Shown: positions 1 through 10,800 of the stretch, piece after piece | How positions within the stretch are numbered: the first letter of the stretch is position 1 | How the letters are laid out: each line of letters opens with the position of its first letter | DNA from: Belliella baltica DSM 15883 | GTDB lineage: Bacteria > Bacteroidota > Bacteroidia > Cytophagales > Cyclobacteriaceae | Assembly: GCF_000265405.1 (NCBI RefSeq) | Contig: NC_018010.1 | Location: forward strand, 2,811,501 to 2,875,500 | Length of the DNA stretch: 64,000 nt | Direction: 5' to 3' | Program-made: the position numbers and the translations under genes | The notes under the pieces: model-generated | Told to the model about the DNA's origin: nothing | Databases searched by the model: none | Seen by the model: the letters and a program-made list of their open reading frames with translations, nothing else

Positions 1-1573
1 GGTCAGCAAATTTTTCATAAAAGTGTAAATTGTCATAATTCGTATGGTAAAGTGTTGGACCGCTAGCTCCGCCACTCATAGATGGAATTCCGGCATGCAT
101 ATAGAATGCAATATGGTCAGAACCACCTCCAAGATTCCCGATTGCTGGTTCAGGTTGGTTTTTAGCCCAAACTTCAAAAACTGTCTTAGCAGAATCAGGA
201 AAACTTACTGTTTTGGCTGATTCCATGATGATATTCTTCAAAGTAGGAGAGGATGAAGCTCCAAAATTTCTTCCAGAAACAGCAGCATCCAAATTGATGT
301 AGGCCACGGCTTTTGCTTGTAATTCCTCACGGTAATGTTCAACCCATTCGGTGGAACCAATTACTCCATGTTCTTCTGCATCCCAATGTGCAATTAGGAT
401 GGATCTTTTTGGACTTTTACCTTCTTTGGCTAATTGACCTAACGTTTCACTTAAGCTTAATAGCATAGAAGTACCACTATTAGGATCTGTGGAGCCAAAT
501 GACCAAGCATCAAAGTGACACCCTAAAATCACCCATTCATCTGGATTTTCACTTCCTATGAGTGTTCCTACTACATTATTAGCTCGAACATAGTCTCTTT
601 TTTGATCTACTTTTACTCTGACGAGAAGCTCATTTCCGCCTTCCAAACGGTACGTAAAAGGCAATCCACCTTGCCATCCACTTGGAACGGGTTTCCCTTT
701 CATTAAAACCATAATTTCTTTGGCAGAACCATAAGGAATAGGTGTAACAGGAATGCTGTGTAAGCCTACGCTTTGAGGGTCAAGACGCTTGATTTTTTCT
801 TTTCCATCCAAGGGTAAAGCTGGTTCAAATGGAGTCAGTGCATCACCCGTCCAGTCTACTGTTAGCAAAGAACCTCTTTGAATGGATGTTTCACTGTAAT
901 AGATTCCTTCTGGATATGTCAATCCTCTTTTGTATCCTGAGTCCTCTGGATCAGTATAAATTAGCAAACCGATTGCCCCAGCTTCTTCTGCAAATTTTGC
1001 TTTGAATCCTCTGAAGTTGCCACCATATCTTGCTAAAACAACTTTTCCTTTGACATCAACGCCCATTGCTTTCAATTTTTCAAAATCTGCTTTTGTGCCA
1101 TAATTGGCATAAACTACCTCTGCGGTCACATCCCCACTTCCAGAAAAAGCATTCCAACCTTTCCATAAATCAGGGTGATCAGAATAGGGGTCTTCATTTT
1201 CAATATTTTCTTGCTGATTCAATGGCTGTCTAAAAGGTCTGACTATTTCAACCAAGGATTCCCCTGGTTCTTTGGAGAGATAGACATCATAAGGATGCAC
1301 TTTGACATCCCAGCCTGCATCTTTCATGGTTTTTACGATGTAGTCTTTTACCTTATCATTGGCTTCCGAACCTGCTGGATGTGGTTCTGAAGTGATTGCA
1401 GTCAAGTGTTTTTTAAATCTTGAAAAGTCCACCGCATTCAAAAAATCCTTTTCTATAGCCATTTGTCTGGGTTGAGAAGACTTTTGAAAACCGTCTAATT
1501 GCTGTGCTTGAAGGCCAAGCATGAGGCTTGCACAGATAAATAAATTGAGTAAGAGTAATTTTTTCTTCATCAT
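1..1573 (-). CDS. PSMA-like M28 family metallopeptidase (3' end outside window)
   Basis: The frame reads leftward from a Met-Met-Lys start and runs off the left edge, so about 524 residues are present and the C-terminus is missing. A signal peptide rich in Leu (residues 1-24, ending LQAQ) points to export. A PA-type insert is followed by the M28 zinc-peptidase core: GCHFDAWSFGSTDPNSG holds the first His-x-Asp and the bridging Asp, AHWDAEEHGVIGS the catalytic Glu pair, and NLDAAVSGRNF a further Asp ligand; GGGSDHIAF follows. This order matches the glutamate carboxypeptidase II (PSMA) branch, whose members cleave C-terminal residues from peptides, probably in the periplasm here. The adjacent ATGs at 1573 and 1570 are both possible. 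It is divergent from the phosphofructokinase gene. The exact substrate cannot be read from the sequence. Confidence 0.88.
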   Translation of the reverse strand, partial: MMKKKLLLLNLFICASLMLGLQAQQLDGFQKSSQPRQMAIEKDFLNAVDFSRFKKHLTAITSEPHPAGSEANDKVKDYIVKTMKDAGWDVKVHPYDVYLSKEPGESLVEIVRPFRQPLNQQENIENEDPYSDHPDLWKGWNAFSGSGDVTAEVVYANYGTKADFEKLKAMGVDVKGKVVLARYGGNFRGFKAKFAEEAGAIGLLIYTDPEDSGYKRGLTYPEGIYYSETSIQRGSLLTVDWTGDALTPFEPALPLDGKEKIKRLDPQSVGLHSIPVTPIPYGSAKEIMVLMKGKPVPSGWQGGLPFTYRLEGGNELLVRVKVDQKRDYVRANNVVGTLIGSENPDEWVILGCHFDAWSFGSTDPNSGTSMLLSLSETLGQLAKEGKSPKRSILIAHWDAEEHGVIGSTEWVEHYREELQAKAVAYINLDAAVSGRNFGASSSPTLKNIIMESAKTVSFPDSAKTVFEVWAKNQPEPAIGNLGGGSDHIAFYMHAGIPSMSGGASGPTLYHTNYDNLHFYEKFAD

Positions 1574-1597
1574 TATTTTGTTTGGATCGTAAGTAAA

Positions 1598-1605
1598 CAA
1601 ATATA
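1598..1605 (-). promoter_or_regulatory. Bacteroidota-type -7 box for the M28 peptidase gene
   Basis: On the minus strand the bases read TATATTTG, an exact match to the Bacteroidota -7 consensus TAnnTTTG, 25 bases ahead of the M28 start. No clear TTG-type -33 box is visible at the usual spacing, so this is a plausible but unproven promoter. Confidence 0.4.
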
Positions 1606-1668
1606 TCTATCCTATCTTTAAGGTTAGTTAATTAATTGTTTGATCGGAAAATAATAAATATAAAGGAT

Positions 1669-2760
1669 ATGAAAAAATTACTTGTTTGTACTGGAGGTGG
1701 AGATTGTCCAGGGTTGAATGCTGTGATTAGAGGGATTTTTAAAACTGCAAAAAAGTCAAAGGAATGGGAGGTTTATGGTAGCATAGAAGCTTTTAATGGT
1801 GTCATGGCTGATCCTATCCAAATCATCAAGCTAACGAAGTCAAAAGTAGGGGGGATTCATGTGAAAGGCGGGACTATTTTGAAGACTACAAATAAAGGAA
1901 ACCCCCTGCAATTTCCTGTTCAAGATGATAATGGAAATATAGTATTTGAAGATAGAACTGATGCATTGGCCGCAAAAATAAAAGCTTTAGGCTTTGACGC
2001 GGTAGTTAACATTGGAGGAGATGGATCTCAAAAAATTTCAAAAGCCCTTTTTGATTTAGGGGTTCCGATCATTGGTGTGCCAAAGACAATTGATAATGAC
2101 CTTTCAGCAACTGACACCACTTTTGGATTTCAAACAGCCGTGCAAATAGCTTCAGATAGTTTTGATAAGTTAGTGACAACTGCGGAAAGTCATCATCGAG
2201 TGATGATTATGGAAGTGATGGGTCGTGATGCTGGATGGATTGCTTTACATACGGCGATTTCGGGTGGAGCAGAAATCTGTCTAATTCCTGAGATTCCTTA
2301 TGATATCCAAAAAGTGAAAGAAAAAATAGATAGCAGATATGAAAAAGGGAGAGGATTTGTCAACATTGTGATCGCAGAAGGAGCAAAAGCCAAAGGCGGA
2401 CAAGTATTTGGTTCAGAAAGAGAAAATGTCTCTGAACATCTTCGACTAGGCGGGGTAGCTTTTCAGCTTTCTCAAGAATTGAAACTAGCTGGCTGCAAAC
2501 CTGAAATCCGTGAAACAGTTTTAGGTCATATTCAAAGAGGAGGAACTCCAGTGAGTTATGATAGAGTTTTGGCAACCATGTTTGGCGTAAAAGCCTTTGA
2601 TCTTGTTCAAAATGCTCAATTTGGCCAAATGGTTTCTTTCAAAAATAATGATTATTGTTCAGTGAGTTTAGAAGAAGCAGTTCGTGATTATAATGTGGTG
2701 GATCCTGAAGGCTTTTTAATAAAAGGAGCAAAAGCAATGGGGATGTCATTTGGTGATTAA
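1669..2760 (+). CDS. pfkA: 6-phosphofructokinase
   Basis: Phosphorylates fructose 6-phosphate to the 1,6-bisphosphate in glycolysis (cytoplasm). The N-terminal motif CTGGGDCPGLNAVIRG, the nucleotide loop NIGGDGS (G116-S120), the active-site motif PKTIDND (P138-D144, with the presumed base D142) and GHIQRGG near the C-terminal third all belong to the PfkA family; 363 residues is normal for group III enzymes. The residue matching E. coli Gly104 is Gly119 (favouring ATP), whereas the residue matching Gly124 is Lys139, as in pyrophosphate-dependent enzymes. ATP use is more likely, but the phosphoryl donor is not settled. I start at the Met just before KKLLVCTGGG (1669, with AAGGAT upstream) because the longer frame from 1636 adds eleven unconserved residues. 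Confidence 0.93.
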   Translation: MKKLLVCTGGGDCPGLNAVIRGIFKTAKKSKEWEVYGSIEAFNGVMADPIQIIKLTKSKVGGIHVKGGTILKTTNKGNPLQFPVQDDNGNIVFEDRTDALAAKIKALGFDAVVNIGGDGSQKISKALFDLGVPIIGVPKTIDNDLSATDTTFGFQTAVQIASDSFDKLVTTAESHHRVMIMEVMGRDAGWIALHTAISGGAEICLIPEIPYDIQKVKEKIDSRYEKGRGFVNIVIAEGAKAKGGQVFGSERENVSEHLRLGGVAFQLSQELKLAGCKPEIRETVLGHIQRGGTPVSYDRVLATMFGVKAFDLVQNAQFGQMVSFKNNDYCSVSLEEAVRDYNVVDPEGFLIKGAKAMGMSFGD

Positions 2761-2819
2761 TGAAAACTCATCTGATTTTATTTAGTTTTGTTTTTTAAAA
2801 ATTGGAATCAATTTTATCT

Positions 2820-5800
2820 ATGTCCAAAAAAAGATTAAAATATCTAGCCTTATTAATATTCGTACCAATATTAATTTTTGTAGTGTCTCTGCTCTTGGTT
2901 TTTAGTAAGCAAAAAGCCATTACTCAAAATGCTATTGCAAAGATAAACGAAGAGTTTATTGGTGTTCTTACAATCAAAGATTCAAACATTTCACCTTTTG
3001 CAAATTTCCCATATATCTCAATTGATTTGAAAGATATCAAATTTTATGAATCCAAATCGATGGATTCTAAGCCGATATATGAAGCAGATGATTTTTATTT
3101 AGGATTTAATATTTGGGATATACTTTATGGGAATTATAACGTCAAAAAGCTAAAGGTCAATAATGGTCATCTCGACTTGGTTCAATACGAAAATGGTGAT
3201 ATAAATTTGCTAATTGCAAAAGGATTTGGTGAAGACTCGACCAAAGAGGATGAAACATCAGATTTTAAATTTGAGTTAGCTAATTTGGAATTAAATACTT
3301 TTGACATAACCTATTCAGAGTTAGCAAGTGGAAGAGATTTAGTTTTTCATATAGATCAATTGAACACTGCGATTAAATTCAGTAATAAGCATATTTTTTT
3401 AGATGTGATTTCAGACTTGATTTTTGATTTGGATCAAGATGGTGAAAACACTTTTTTTGCTGATAAAAAAGTTTATTTAGACTTAGAATTGGACTATTTT
3501 GATCAAGAAAAACTATTGAAAATTTCCCCTTCAAAAGTAAAATTGGAAGAGGCTATTTTAGCATTATCTGGACAAGTGGTCAATTTAGAAGAGGGGGTTG
3601 ATTTGGATCTTAAATTCAATGGAGAGAAGCCTGATTTTAATATTTTTGCTGCCTTTATGCCCAAGGAGGTTGGAGAAGTACTCCAAAGGTATAAGAATGA
3701 AGGTGAGGTGTATTTTTTAGGTTCAGTAAGAGGAGAGACAGGCGCTGGAAAAAGTCCCGCAATTGCTGTCGAATTTGGTGCTGATAATGCTTATTTTTTG
3801 AATACAGGAATTCAAAAAAAAGTGGATGAATTAAGATTTTCAGGTTTCTATACCAATGGATCAGATAGGAATTTGAAAACCTCAGAAATTCAATTACAAC
3901 AGTTTCATGCAAAGCCTCAAGAAGGAATATTCCAAGGACAGTTCACCATTAGAGATTTTGAGGATCCTTTTATCAAAATCAATTTAAATGCTGATTTAGA
4001 TTTAGGCTTTTTGGGAGAATTTTTTGAAATAGAAGGTTTGCAGGGAATTCAGGGACAAGTTGTCTTGGATATGGATTTCGATGAATTGATTGATATGGAT
4101 ATGACTACTTCTTCTATAAGTGGTGTGGAAAATAGTCTTCAGACTGAGTTATTTTTGAAAAATCTAAGCTTAGAAATTCCCGGATACGATCTCCCTATAA
4201 CTTCTGCAAATGCTTATGCTTATATGAAAGAAGGTCAAGTTATCCTAGATTCCTTGAGTTTTATGATAGGGGAGTCTGATTTTTCATTTTCGGGAGAGCT
4301 GAGCAATTTTCCAGTACTCTTACATGGAAATGATTTGCCAATTGTTGCTAAGATTAATTCAAAGTCTAAGTTTTTGAATTTAAAAGAGTTATTGTACTCT
4401 GATTCAAGTGAAACTAAAATTGAAGAGGAGATATCTGACTTTCAAATAGACTTAGCCTTTGAGACAACTGGAGCAGAGCTTTATGAATTTAAATATTTAC
4501 CAAAAGGGGAGTTTTTTGTTGAAAATTTCTACGCTAAGTTGAAAAATTACCCACATACTTTTCATGATTTTCATGCTGATATTTTTATTCATGAAGAGTT
4601 TTTAGAAGTCAAAGATTTCAAAGGAGAACTTGATGAAAGCGATTTTTTATTTACAGGAAAAATCCACAATTATGAAAAGTGGTTTCAGGAAAAAAAAGTT
4701 GGCGATAGCACATTTGAATTCAATCTCAAGTCAAATACTTTGAAACTGCAAAATTTGCTGAGTTTCAAAGGTGTGAATTATTTGCCAGAAGATTACAGTA
4801 ACGAAGTCTTTTCAGATCTTAACTTAATAGGGAAAGTTGATCTACATTATCAAGGAGAATTCAAGTCAGCTGACTTTTATTTAGAAGATTTAGATGGGAA
4901 AATGAAAATTCATCCACTAAAATTGAAAGATTTTGGAGGAAGGGTTCATTATGAAAATGACTATTTGACCATGGAAAATTTTAAAGGCAGAATGGGTGTT
5001 TCGGATTTTAATGTTGATTTAGGATATTTTTTAGGTAAAACTGACTCAATTAGAAAATTTAAACCTAAGAAAAATCATTTAAGAATCCAGTCTAATATGC
5101 TTGATTTAGATGCTTTGATGGGTTTTGAGGGGATTGAGAAGGAAACTAATCATCAAGATTCCTTTAATATTTTCCAATTACCCTTTTCAGAAATGGATTT
5201 CTCGGCTGAGATTAAGAAAATGAATTATCATACTGTTTGGCTTGAAAATATTAATTCAAAAATAAGAACTACCAGAGATCACTATTTGTATGTAGATACG
5301 CTTGGGTTTGGGATAGCAGACGGTGCGCTTTCGGTAGAGGGATATTTTAATGGTTCAAATCCTGAAGAAATATATTTCAGCAGTGAAATGACAGCTAATA
5401 AATTGGATTTAGATAAGCTATTAATCAAGTTTGAAAACTTTGGGCAAGATTATTTAGTCAATGAAAACTTGCATGGAAAAGTCAGTGGAATGATTAAAAG
5501 TAAATTTTTAGTTTATCCTGATCTCACTCCAATTATTGAGAAATCTGAAGCAGAAATGGATTTGACTGTCTATCAAGGGAGTTTGGTGAATTTTGCGCCT
5601 TTGAATGCACTTTCGAGTTATTTTTCTGATCGAAACTTAAATAATGTCCGTTTTGATACGCTGAGTAATACCTTTGAACTTAAAGGTGGAGTACTGAATA
5701 TTCCAAAGATGAATATCAATTCAAGCTTAGGGTTTATAGAGCTTTCAGGCTCTCAAAGCTTAGATTTGAATATGGACTATTTTATAAGAGTTCCCCTTGC

Positions 5801-5981
5801 TATGGTAACTCAAGTAGGGTTCAGATCACTTTTTGGAGGAAAAAATCAAAATGAAGTCGATCCAGACCAAGAAGATGCGATTGTCTTTAGAAATGAAGAT
5901 AAAAGAATCAGGTTTGTAAATATCAATATGAAAGGCACACCTGACGACTATAAAATCAGTCTAAAACGTGACAAAAATTAG
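2820..5981 (+). CDS. AsmA-like large membrane-anchored protein
   Basis: A 1053-residue protein with a short basic N-terminus, one transmembrane helix (about residues 8-30) and a long periplasmic region made almost wholly of beta-strand-like segments. The sequence FPYISIDLKDIKF soon after the anchor and the LNIPKMNINSSLGFIELSG region near the C-terminus match AsmA/TamB-type proteins, which are thought to bridge the periplasm and help move lipids or shape the outer membrane. The second Met (2820, MSKKRLKYL) is taken as the start because the residues before it look unconserved. It lies 59 bases after pfkA without an obvious terminator, so co-transcription is possible but there is no functional link. 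The family call is firm; the role is inferred. Confidence 0.8.
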   Translation: MSKKRLKYLALLIFVPILIFVVSLLLVFSKQKAITQNAIAKINEEFIGVLTIKDSNISPFANFPYISIDLKDIKFYESKSMDSKPIYEADDFYLGFNIWDILYGNYNVKKLKVNNGHLDLVQYENGDINLLIAKGFGEDSTKEDETSDFKFELANLELNTFDITYSELASGRDLVFHIDQLNTAIKFSNKHIFLDVISDLIFDLDQDGENTFFADKKVYLDLELDYFDQEKLLKISPSKVKLEEAILALSGQVVNLEEGVDLDLKFNGEKPDFNIFAAFMPKEVGEVLQRYKNEGEVYFLGSVRGETGAGKSPAIAVEFGADNAYFLNTGIQKKVDELRFSGFYTNGSDRNLKTSEIQLQQFHAKPQEGIFQGQFTIRDFEDPFIKINLNADLDLGFLGEFFEIEGLQGIQGQVVLDMDFDELIDMDMTTSSISGVENSLQTELFLKNLSLEIPGYDLPITSANAYAYMKEGQVILDSLSFMIGESDFSFSGELSNFPVLLHGNDLPIVAKINSKSKFLNLKELLYSDSSETKIEEEISDFQIDLAFETTGAELYEFKYLPKGEFFVENFYAKLKNYPHTFHDFHADIFIHEEFLEVKDFKGELDESDFLFTGKIHNYEKWFQEKKVGDSTFEFNLKSNTLKLQNLLSFKGVNYLPEDYSNEVFSDLNLIGKVDLHYQGEFKSADFYLEDLDGKMKIHPLKLKDFGGRVHYENDYLTMENFKGRMGVSDFNVDLGYFLGKTDSIRKFKPKKNHLRIQSNMLDLDALMGFEGIEKETNHQDSFNIFQLPFSEMDFSAEIKKMNYHTVWLENINSKIRTTRDHYLYVDTLGFGIADGALSVEGYFNGSNPEEIYFSSEMTANKLDLDKLLIKFENFGQDYLVNENLHGKVSGMIKSKFLVYPDLTPIIEKSEAEMDLTVYQGSLVNFAPLNALSSYFSDRNLNNVRFDTLSNTFELKGGVLNIPKMNINSSLGFIELSGSQSLDLNMDYFIRVPLAMVTQVGFRSLFGGKNQNEVDPDQEDAIVFRNEDKRIRFVNINMKGTPDDYKISLKRDKN

Positions 5982-6023
5982 AATTTATAGCGGTTAACTT
6001 TATTGGAATTCAATCAGTGCTTT

Positions 6024-7058
6024 TTATGGAAGTATTTCATTATCAGATAAAGAATCTGTTTTATTAAGTAAAGGTAATTTCTCTAAAAATTCAATGGTAC
6101 TTTTCAACACACCTTTCCAGTCTTTGGAGGTGATATCTGATGCAATGACGTGATCTCCAGATTCAGGGAATGGATTTTTATATTTTTGATCTGCTGGTGT
6201 ACTTACTTTTTCATACATATCAAGCATTTTAGGTACAGATACCACAAAATCTTGTTCTTTTTCATTTTTATAAAAATAACCTAAAAATAGCGGTTGAGTA
6301 ATTTTTTGAAAAGTAGAATCATTCATTGTGCTTTTGATCAGAACTGCTAAACTTTCGTAACTATTGACATGATATTGTTCTGACCAATATTTTGCCTTTT
6401 CGCCCTCTCTTTTCATTGTTCGTGTACCATTTTCTAGCATGAAGTTTTCAAAGATAAATTTCCTCCAAGGTTGGAAAAATTGTTCAAGCATATCACCATT
6501 CACTCCGACAGCTGGGGAGTAAAGTACCAATGCTTTCATATCCGATCTTTCTGATGCTAGATTTATAGACAAAGCTCCACCCATCGATGTTCCAACAACA
6601 ATCACACTATCACCAAGGCTTTTCCCAATCATATATGCTTCTCTTGCACCATTCATCAGCTTTGGTGCATTCAAGTGTTTCATAGCATCAACTCTATCAA
6701 TACCATGTTCAGGAAGACGCGCCAAGAATAAATTTGCTCCAAAATACTCAGCTAATTTGCGATTCACAGGATTGCCTTCCATTTCACTTGCTCCAAAACC
6801 ATGGATGTACACAATGCTGTAAGGAGTCTTTTCTTTGTTCAAAGGGTCTGCCCAAATAATTTTTGCTTCATTTCCTGGTTTGAGACCTTTGACAGTGTCT
6901 TCTTTTTGGAATACATAGTTTTCCAAATCAACAGGTGTTGTCGGGATCTCTGGGTATTTTCCAGCCAAGTTTTGAACTGAGGCTTTGGGGCCAAGCATAT
7001 AAAAAACAGCCAAAACTATCGCTATGGCCATGATGATTGGAAGTATTCTTTTTAGCAT
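6024..7058 (-). CDS. alpha/beta hydrolase, membrane-anchored
   Basis: A 344-residue hydrolase with an N-terminal hydrophobic anchor or signal (ILPIIMAIAIVLAVFYML). HGFGASEMEG gives the oxyanion region after strand 3, VVGTSMGGALS the nucleophile elbow with Ser in GxSxG, and ESGDHVIASD near the C-terminus the likely catalytic His. The fold is that of esterases/lipases or acyl hydrolases; the substrate is not evident. I use the Met at 7058 (MLKRILPI) because the longer frame, starting at 7088, would overlap the upstream regulator by 26 bases, whereas this start sits four bases past its stop. The two genes therefore probably form an operon. It converges with the AsmA-like gene. Confidence 0.83.
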   Translation of the reverse strand: MLKRILPIIMAIAIVLAVFYMLGPKASVQNLAGKYPEIPTTPVDLENYVFQKEDTVKGLKPGNEAKIIWADPLNKEKTPYSIVYIHGFGASEMEGNPVNRKLAEYFGANLFLARLPEHGIDRVDAMKHLNAPKLMNGAREAYMIGKSLGDSVIVVGTSMGGALSINLASERSDMKALVLYSPAVGVNGDMLEQFFQPWRKFIFENFMLENGTRTMKREGEKAKYWSEQYHVNSYESLAVLIKSTMNDSTFQKITQPLFLGYFYKNEKEQDFVVSVPKMLDMYEKVSTPADQKYKNPFPESGDHVIASDITSKDWKGVLKSTIEFLEKLPLLNKTDSLSDNEILP

Positions 7059-7062
7059 TGTA

Positions 7063-7761
7063 CTATTTCTTTGTTTTCTTGAGACCACTTAGGTATTTCA
7101 CTTTCTTTTCTTCAAAGATAGTTTTTTCAATCTTTATTTCTTTTCTATTGTATTGAATGATTCCATCACGCTTGAGCTCATTTAGGCAAGCTGTGATGTT
7201 TTGCCTACAATTTCTCAATATGTTTGACAACTCATCATGGGTAAAAAAATTGGGCATTGAATAATATGCATCAGAAGCTTTTCCAAAAATCAAACAAAAG
7301 TCAAAAAGTAAGTAAAATACCCGCTCATGCAGCTCCAAATCATAGTTTCTTACTTTTTGTTGGTGTATCCTTTTGAGCCTTTCATTGTAAAATTTCATTT
7401 GTATTTCGGGAAGAAATTCTTTTTGGATTGATGAAAGATGGTCTAATGGGAGAAAAAATATCTTGGAATACTTAAGTCCTTCAAGGTAGAAATTGTCCCG
7501 TGATTGGTAATTTCCATTTTGTACCAGAAATATCTCCCCTTGAAATACAAGATCCGTGTTTATTTTTAGTCCTTTTTCATTGATTCCATATATTTTCGCT
7601 ATTCCTTCTTGTACATAAGCTAGGCCTTCACTGATTTCCTTATCAGGATTGAGATGAATGAGGTTGATTTCGTTTCCACACTCTTTAATAGAATCGACAA
7701 TTAGATGTAATTTTAATTTCTCTGGCATAAACTTGGGTGAATTCCCGAATTTAGGATTCAA
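7063..7761 (-). CDS. Crp/Fnr family transcriptional regulator
   Basis: About 232 residues with a cyclic-nucleotide-binding-like N-terminal beta roll (GLAYVQEGIAKIYGI through FLPLDHLSS) and a C-terminal winged helix of the Crp type. ERVFYLLFDFCLIFGK forms the dimer helix, and FTHDELSNILRNCRQNITA followed by LKRDGIIQYNRKEI forms the recognition helix and wing. No cysteine cluster of the Fnr type is seen. The effector is unknown; many Bacteroidota members of this family have diverged ligand pockets. Met at 7728 is an alternative start (MPEKLKLHL). The immediately downstream alpha/beta hydrolase is likely co-transcribed. Confidence 0.82.
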   Translation of the reverse strand: MNPKFGNSPKFMPEKLKLHLIVDSIKECGNEINLIHLNPDKEISEGLAYVQEGIAKIYGINEKGLKINTDLVFQGEIFLVQNGNYQSRDNFYLEGLKYSKIFFLPLDHLSSIQKEFLPEIQMKFYNERLKRIHQQKVRNYDLELHERVFYLLFDFCLIFGKASDAYYSMPNFFTHDELSNILRNCRQNITACLNELKRDGIIQYNRKEIKIEKTIFEEKKVKYLSGLKKTKK

Positions 7762-7803
7762 ATATTACTTCAAAGTTACCCAGATGTGATTTTATTTAAT
7801 TTT

Positions 7804-7837
7804 AAAAAAAGACCTGTGAGTTTTCGCAGGTCTTTTT
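7804..7837 (-). terminator. Rho-independent terminator after the TonB receptor gene
   Basis: GACCTG (7811-7816) pairs with CAGGTC (7827-7832), flanked by A-run and T-run extending the stem. On the minus strand it follows the TonB receptor stop by about 20 bases and ends in a T run. It may also work on the plus strand. Confidence 0.8.
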
Positions 7838-7858
7838 AGAATTATAAAGCAGAAGAAA

Positions 7859-10800
7859 TTAGAATGTATATCTCAAACCCAACTGAACTTGGTATGGTGC
7901 ATTTGCTTTTACTGTTTCACCAAAGGTTGGGTTGACTCTATAAGCGTACTGTGGCCTACCTTGTCCGGTAGCTATTGGATCCAAACCAAGTGACTGAAGT
8001 AAGATTTGATTGCTACCTGGTACTGTAGAAGCACCACCCCAATCACTGTTCAACAAATTGGTGAAGTTGAATACCTCTGCAATGAATTCAACATTGCTTT
8101 TGCCAAGTCCAGGGATTACATTATTGTCAAGTCTATAAGTGAATCGAACATCGACATTGTGCCAAAATGGATTGTAAATTTCGTTTCTCGGAGCTACTTC
8201 ACCCAGATTGTCTATCAATAATTCCCGAGCAATATTGTCAGGATTGCTCAATACGACATCCATTCCATCTGCTATCAATGTCTCGAATGGTGTTATGTTT
8301 GGCGTATTCCTGATTGTTTCAGGGTTGAAGATAAAGGCTCTTTTGTTTGCGTTGATCAATAGACCGGCACCGTCTCCGACTATATCACCAAAAACCAATG
8401 GAGACCAAGGTGTTCCAGACTGACCAACATATCTTGCTGAGATAGTCATGTTTTTAAATGTTGGTGAAGATCCAAACAATACTATTTTGTGCCTAAAATC
8501 AGTATTTGCTCCACCTCTGTTGTTTTGAAGGTCTCTTGGGTCGTCAAAGATTGCTGTAGTCACAGATGTTCTTGCAATACAGCAGTTGTATGAATTGTTG
8601 TCTTCTGTTCGGTTTATTGTAAATGAACCAGTGATCGAACCTCCTTTAGGGAAAATGTATCCAGATTCAAATATGATTCCTCTTTGCCAAATATCTGAAT
8701 CACCATTCAATTCCAAGACTCTACCCAAATTTGGATTTGCATTTACCACCGAAGGATTGATAGGGTACACTACTACTCCAGGAGATGTCAAATTTACATT
8801 TGTAATCTGACTTGGGTCTGCATAAACACCTCTGTTTCCTTCATTTTGAAGTCTAAATGCAAACTCATTTCTCAAATTCAAATCTTGATATCTGTAGTTA
8901 TTTACAGTTCTTGCAAAATATGCATTAGCTCCAAAGTAAAACTCATTGGTAAGGAATCTTCTGTATGCTACATTCCCTTTCCAAGTGTAAGGAGCCTCGA
9001 AATTTTCTCCAATCAAATTGATGTATGGAGATCTGCCTTGGCCACCAGCCGGTACACCCGGTACGGATGAAGGGTCTTGAATGTAGCTTGGAAAATTAGG
9101 TGTTGGAACAGCAGCTCCAGTTAGAAGCAAATCGGTTAACTGGGTCCCTGTTTGCAAAATATTACTCAATTGAGCCCAATGGACAATGCTTGCAGAATAT
9201 CCACCAAAGCCCAATTTCAAGACATTTTTCTGATCTTCATTGAAGTCATAAGTAAAAGCCAATCTAGGTTGGAAATTATTGTAATCTTTGGCAACTACAT
9301 CAGTCCGTCTTCCCAGCTCAGCTTCTATCAAAGGATTGTATTCTGGGGTAGTCATGAAAACTGTAGCATCCCATCTAACTCCCAAAGAGCCACTAAGCTT
9401 ATTGGTAAAATTCAATTCTGCTTGTGCAAATGCTGAAAGTTCCAGTGCAGTTTGTTGAAGTTTTGGCGTATATCTACCATCAGGATTATTTGGCACTAAT
9501 CTGCTATATTGAAATGGTGTCCTTGCTTCCAAATCATCCAAACTACCAAATTGGAACAAACCACCTTGTTCGTTGGTATTAAGAGTATTGGTAAATGTGA
9601 TTAGATTATCTGTACCAAATGTCCAGAAAACTTTTCCAGTTTGTAAATACGTTGTGTTCACCAGTTGAATTTGCTTTTCTCCTTGCTCTTCTGGTGCAAT
9701 TCTATTGCCTCCAAATTGAAATTGTCTAAAGAGCCTGGTTCCATCTTCTTGAAAAGACTCAATTCCAACAAAACCTCTAGGAGCAAAGGATCTTGCTACA
9801 AAATCCCTTTGGGCTCTGAGATATTGAACCTTTAGTTCATTTGTCAATTTTGGGGAAAAAGTAGAACGAAGTGCCAATTGGCTATTTAATCCAAAAATTT
9901 CCAAATCTCCCCTTGAATCTGCAAGCGTAGTTTGATCACCACCAACGACGAACTCATTTCCTCCCCAGAAGATGTTGTTTCTGAAAGTTAACTTGTGGAT
10001 TTTGTTGATCTGCCAGTCAAGCTTTGCAAAGATCGTTCTGTTTGTCGGTTTTCTGTTGAATAAGCCTGTTTGTTGTCTATTTGGATCTAGACCATATTGC
10101 TCTTCAAGGATATTGATAAATCTATCGAGGTTTTGCTGAGTAATTTGTTCCAGTCTTTCAGTCTGAGCATCTCTTACATCAATAATGGCAATCGGTTCAC
10201 TTCTGTCTTCAAAGTCAAGTGCAGTAAAGAAGTGCAGTTTATCCTTGATGATCGGGCCACCAAGGGAAAAACCATATTGATTGATATTAAAATCATTGAT
10301 GGGTCTTCCAATATAATCTTCGCTTGCGGTGAGTGCTTGGTTTCTATTATAGAAAAATGCAGACCCTGTTAGTTCATTGGTACCTGATTTTGTTACCACA
10401 TTGATAGCGCCGCCACCTTGACGACCTTCTCTTACGCTATATTCATTGGTAGTGATTTCGTATTCGCGAATAGCTTCCATAGAAACAGTATATTGGGAAA
10501 TCAATCCGCCATTCATCATAAACCTTTGGTTACCACCATCAAGGGTGATGGAAGTAGAGCTTTCTCTTGTACCACCAATTGCTAAAGATCCTGCAGGTGC
10601 GGTAGTCGGAGCCAAATTTGCCAAGTCTTGAAAGCTTCTTCCGCTTGTAGGAAGGTTTTTGATTTCGTTTAGTCCTAACCTTGTTGCTCCACCTATTGGG
10701 GATACTCTGTTTGGAGCATAATCAGCGGCAGTTACTGTGATTGTTTCTAGCTGATTGTCCCCATCCCGAAGATCAAAATCTACTTTGACTTGATCTCCTA

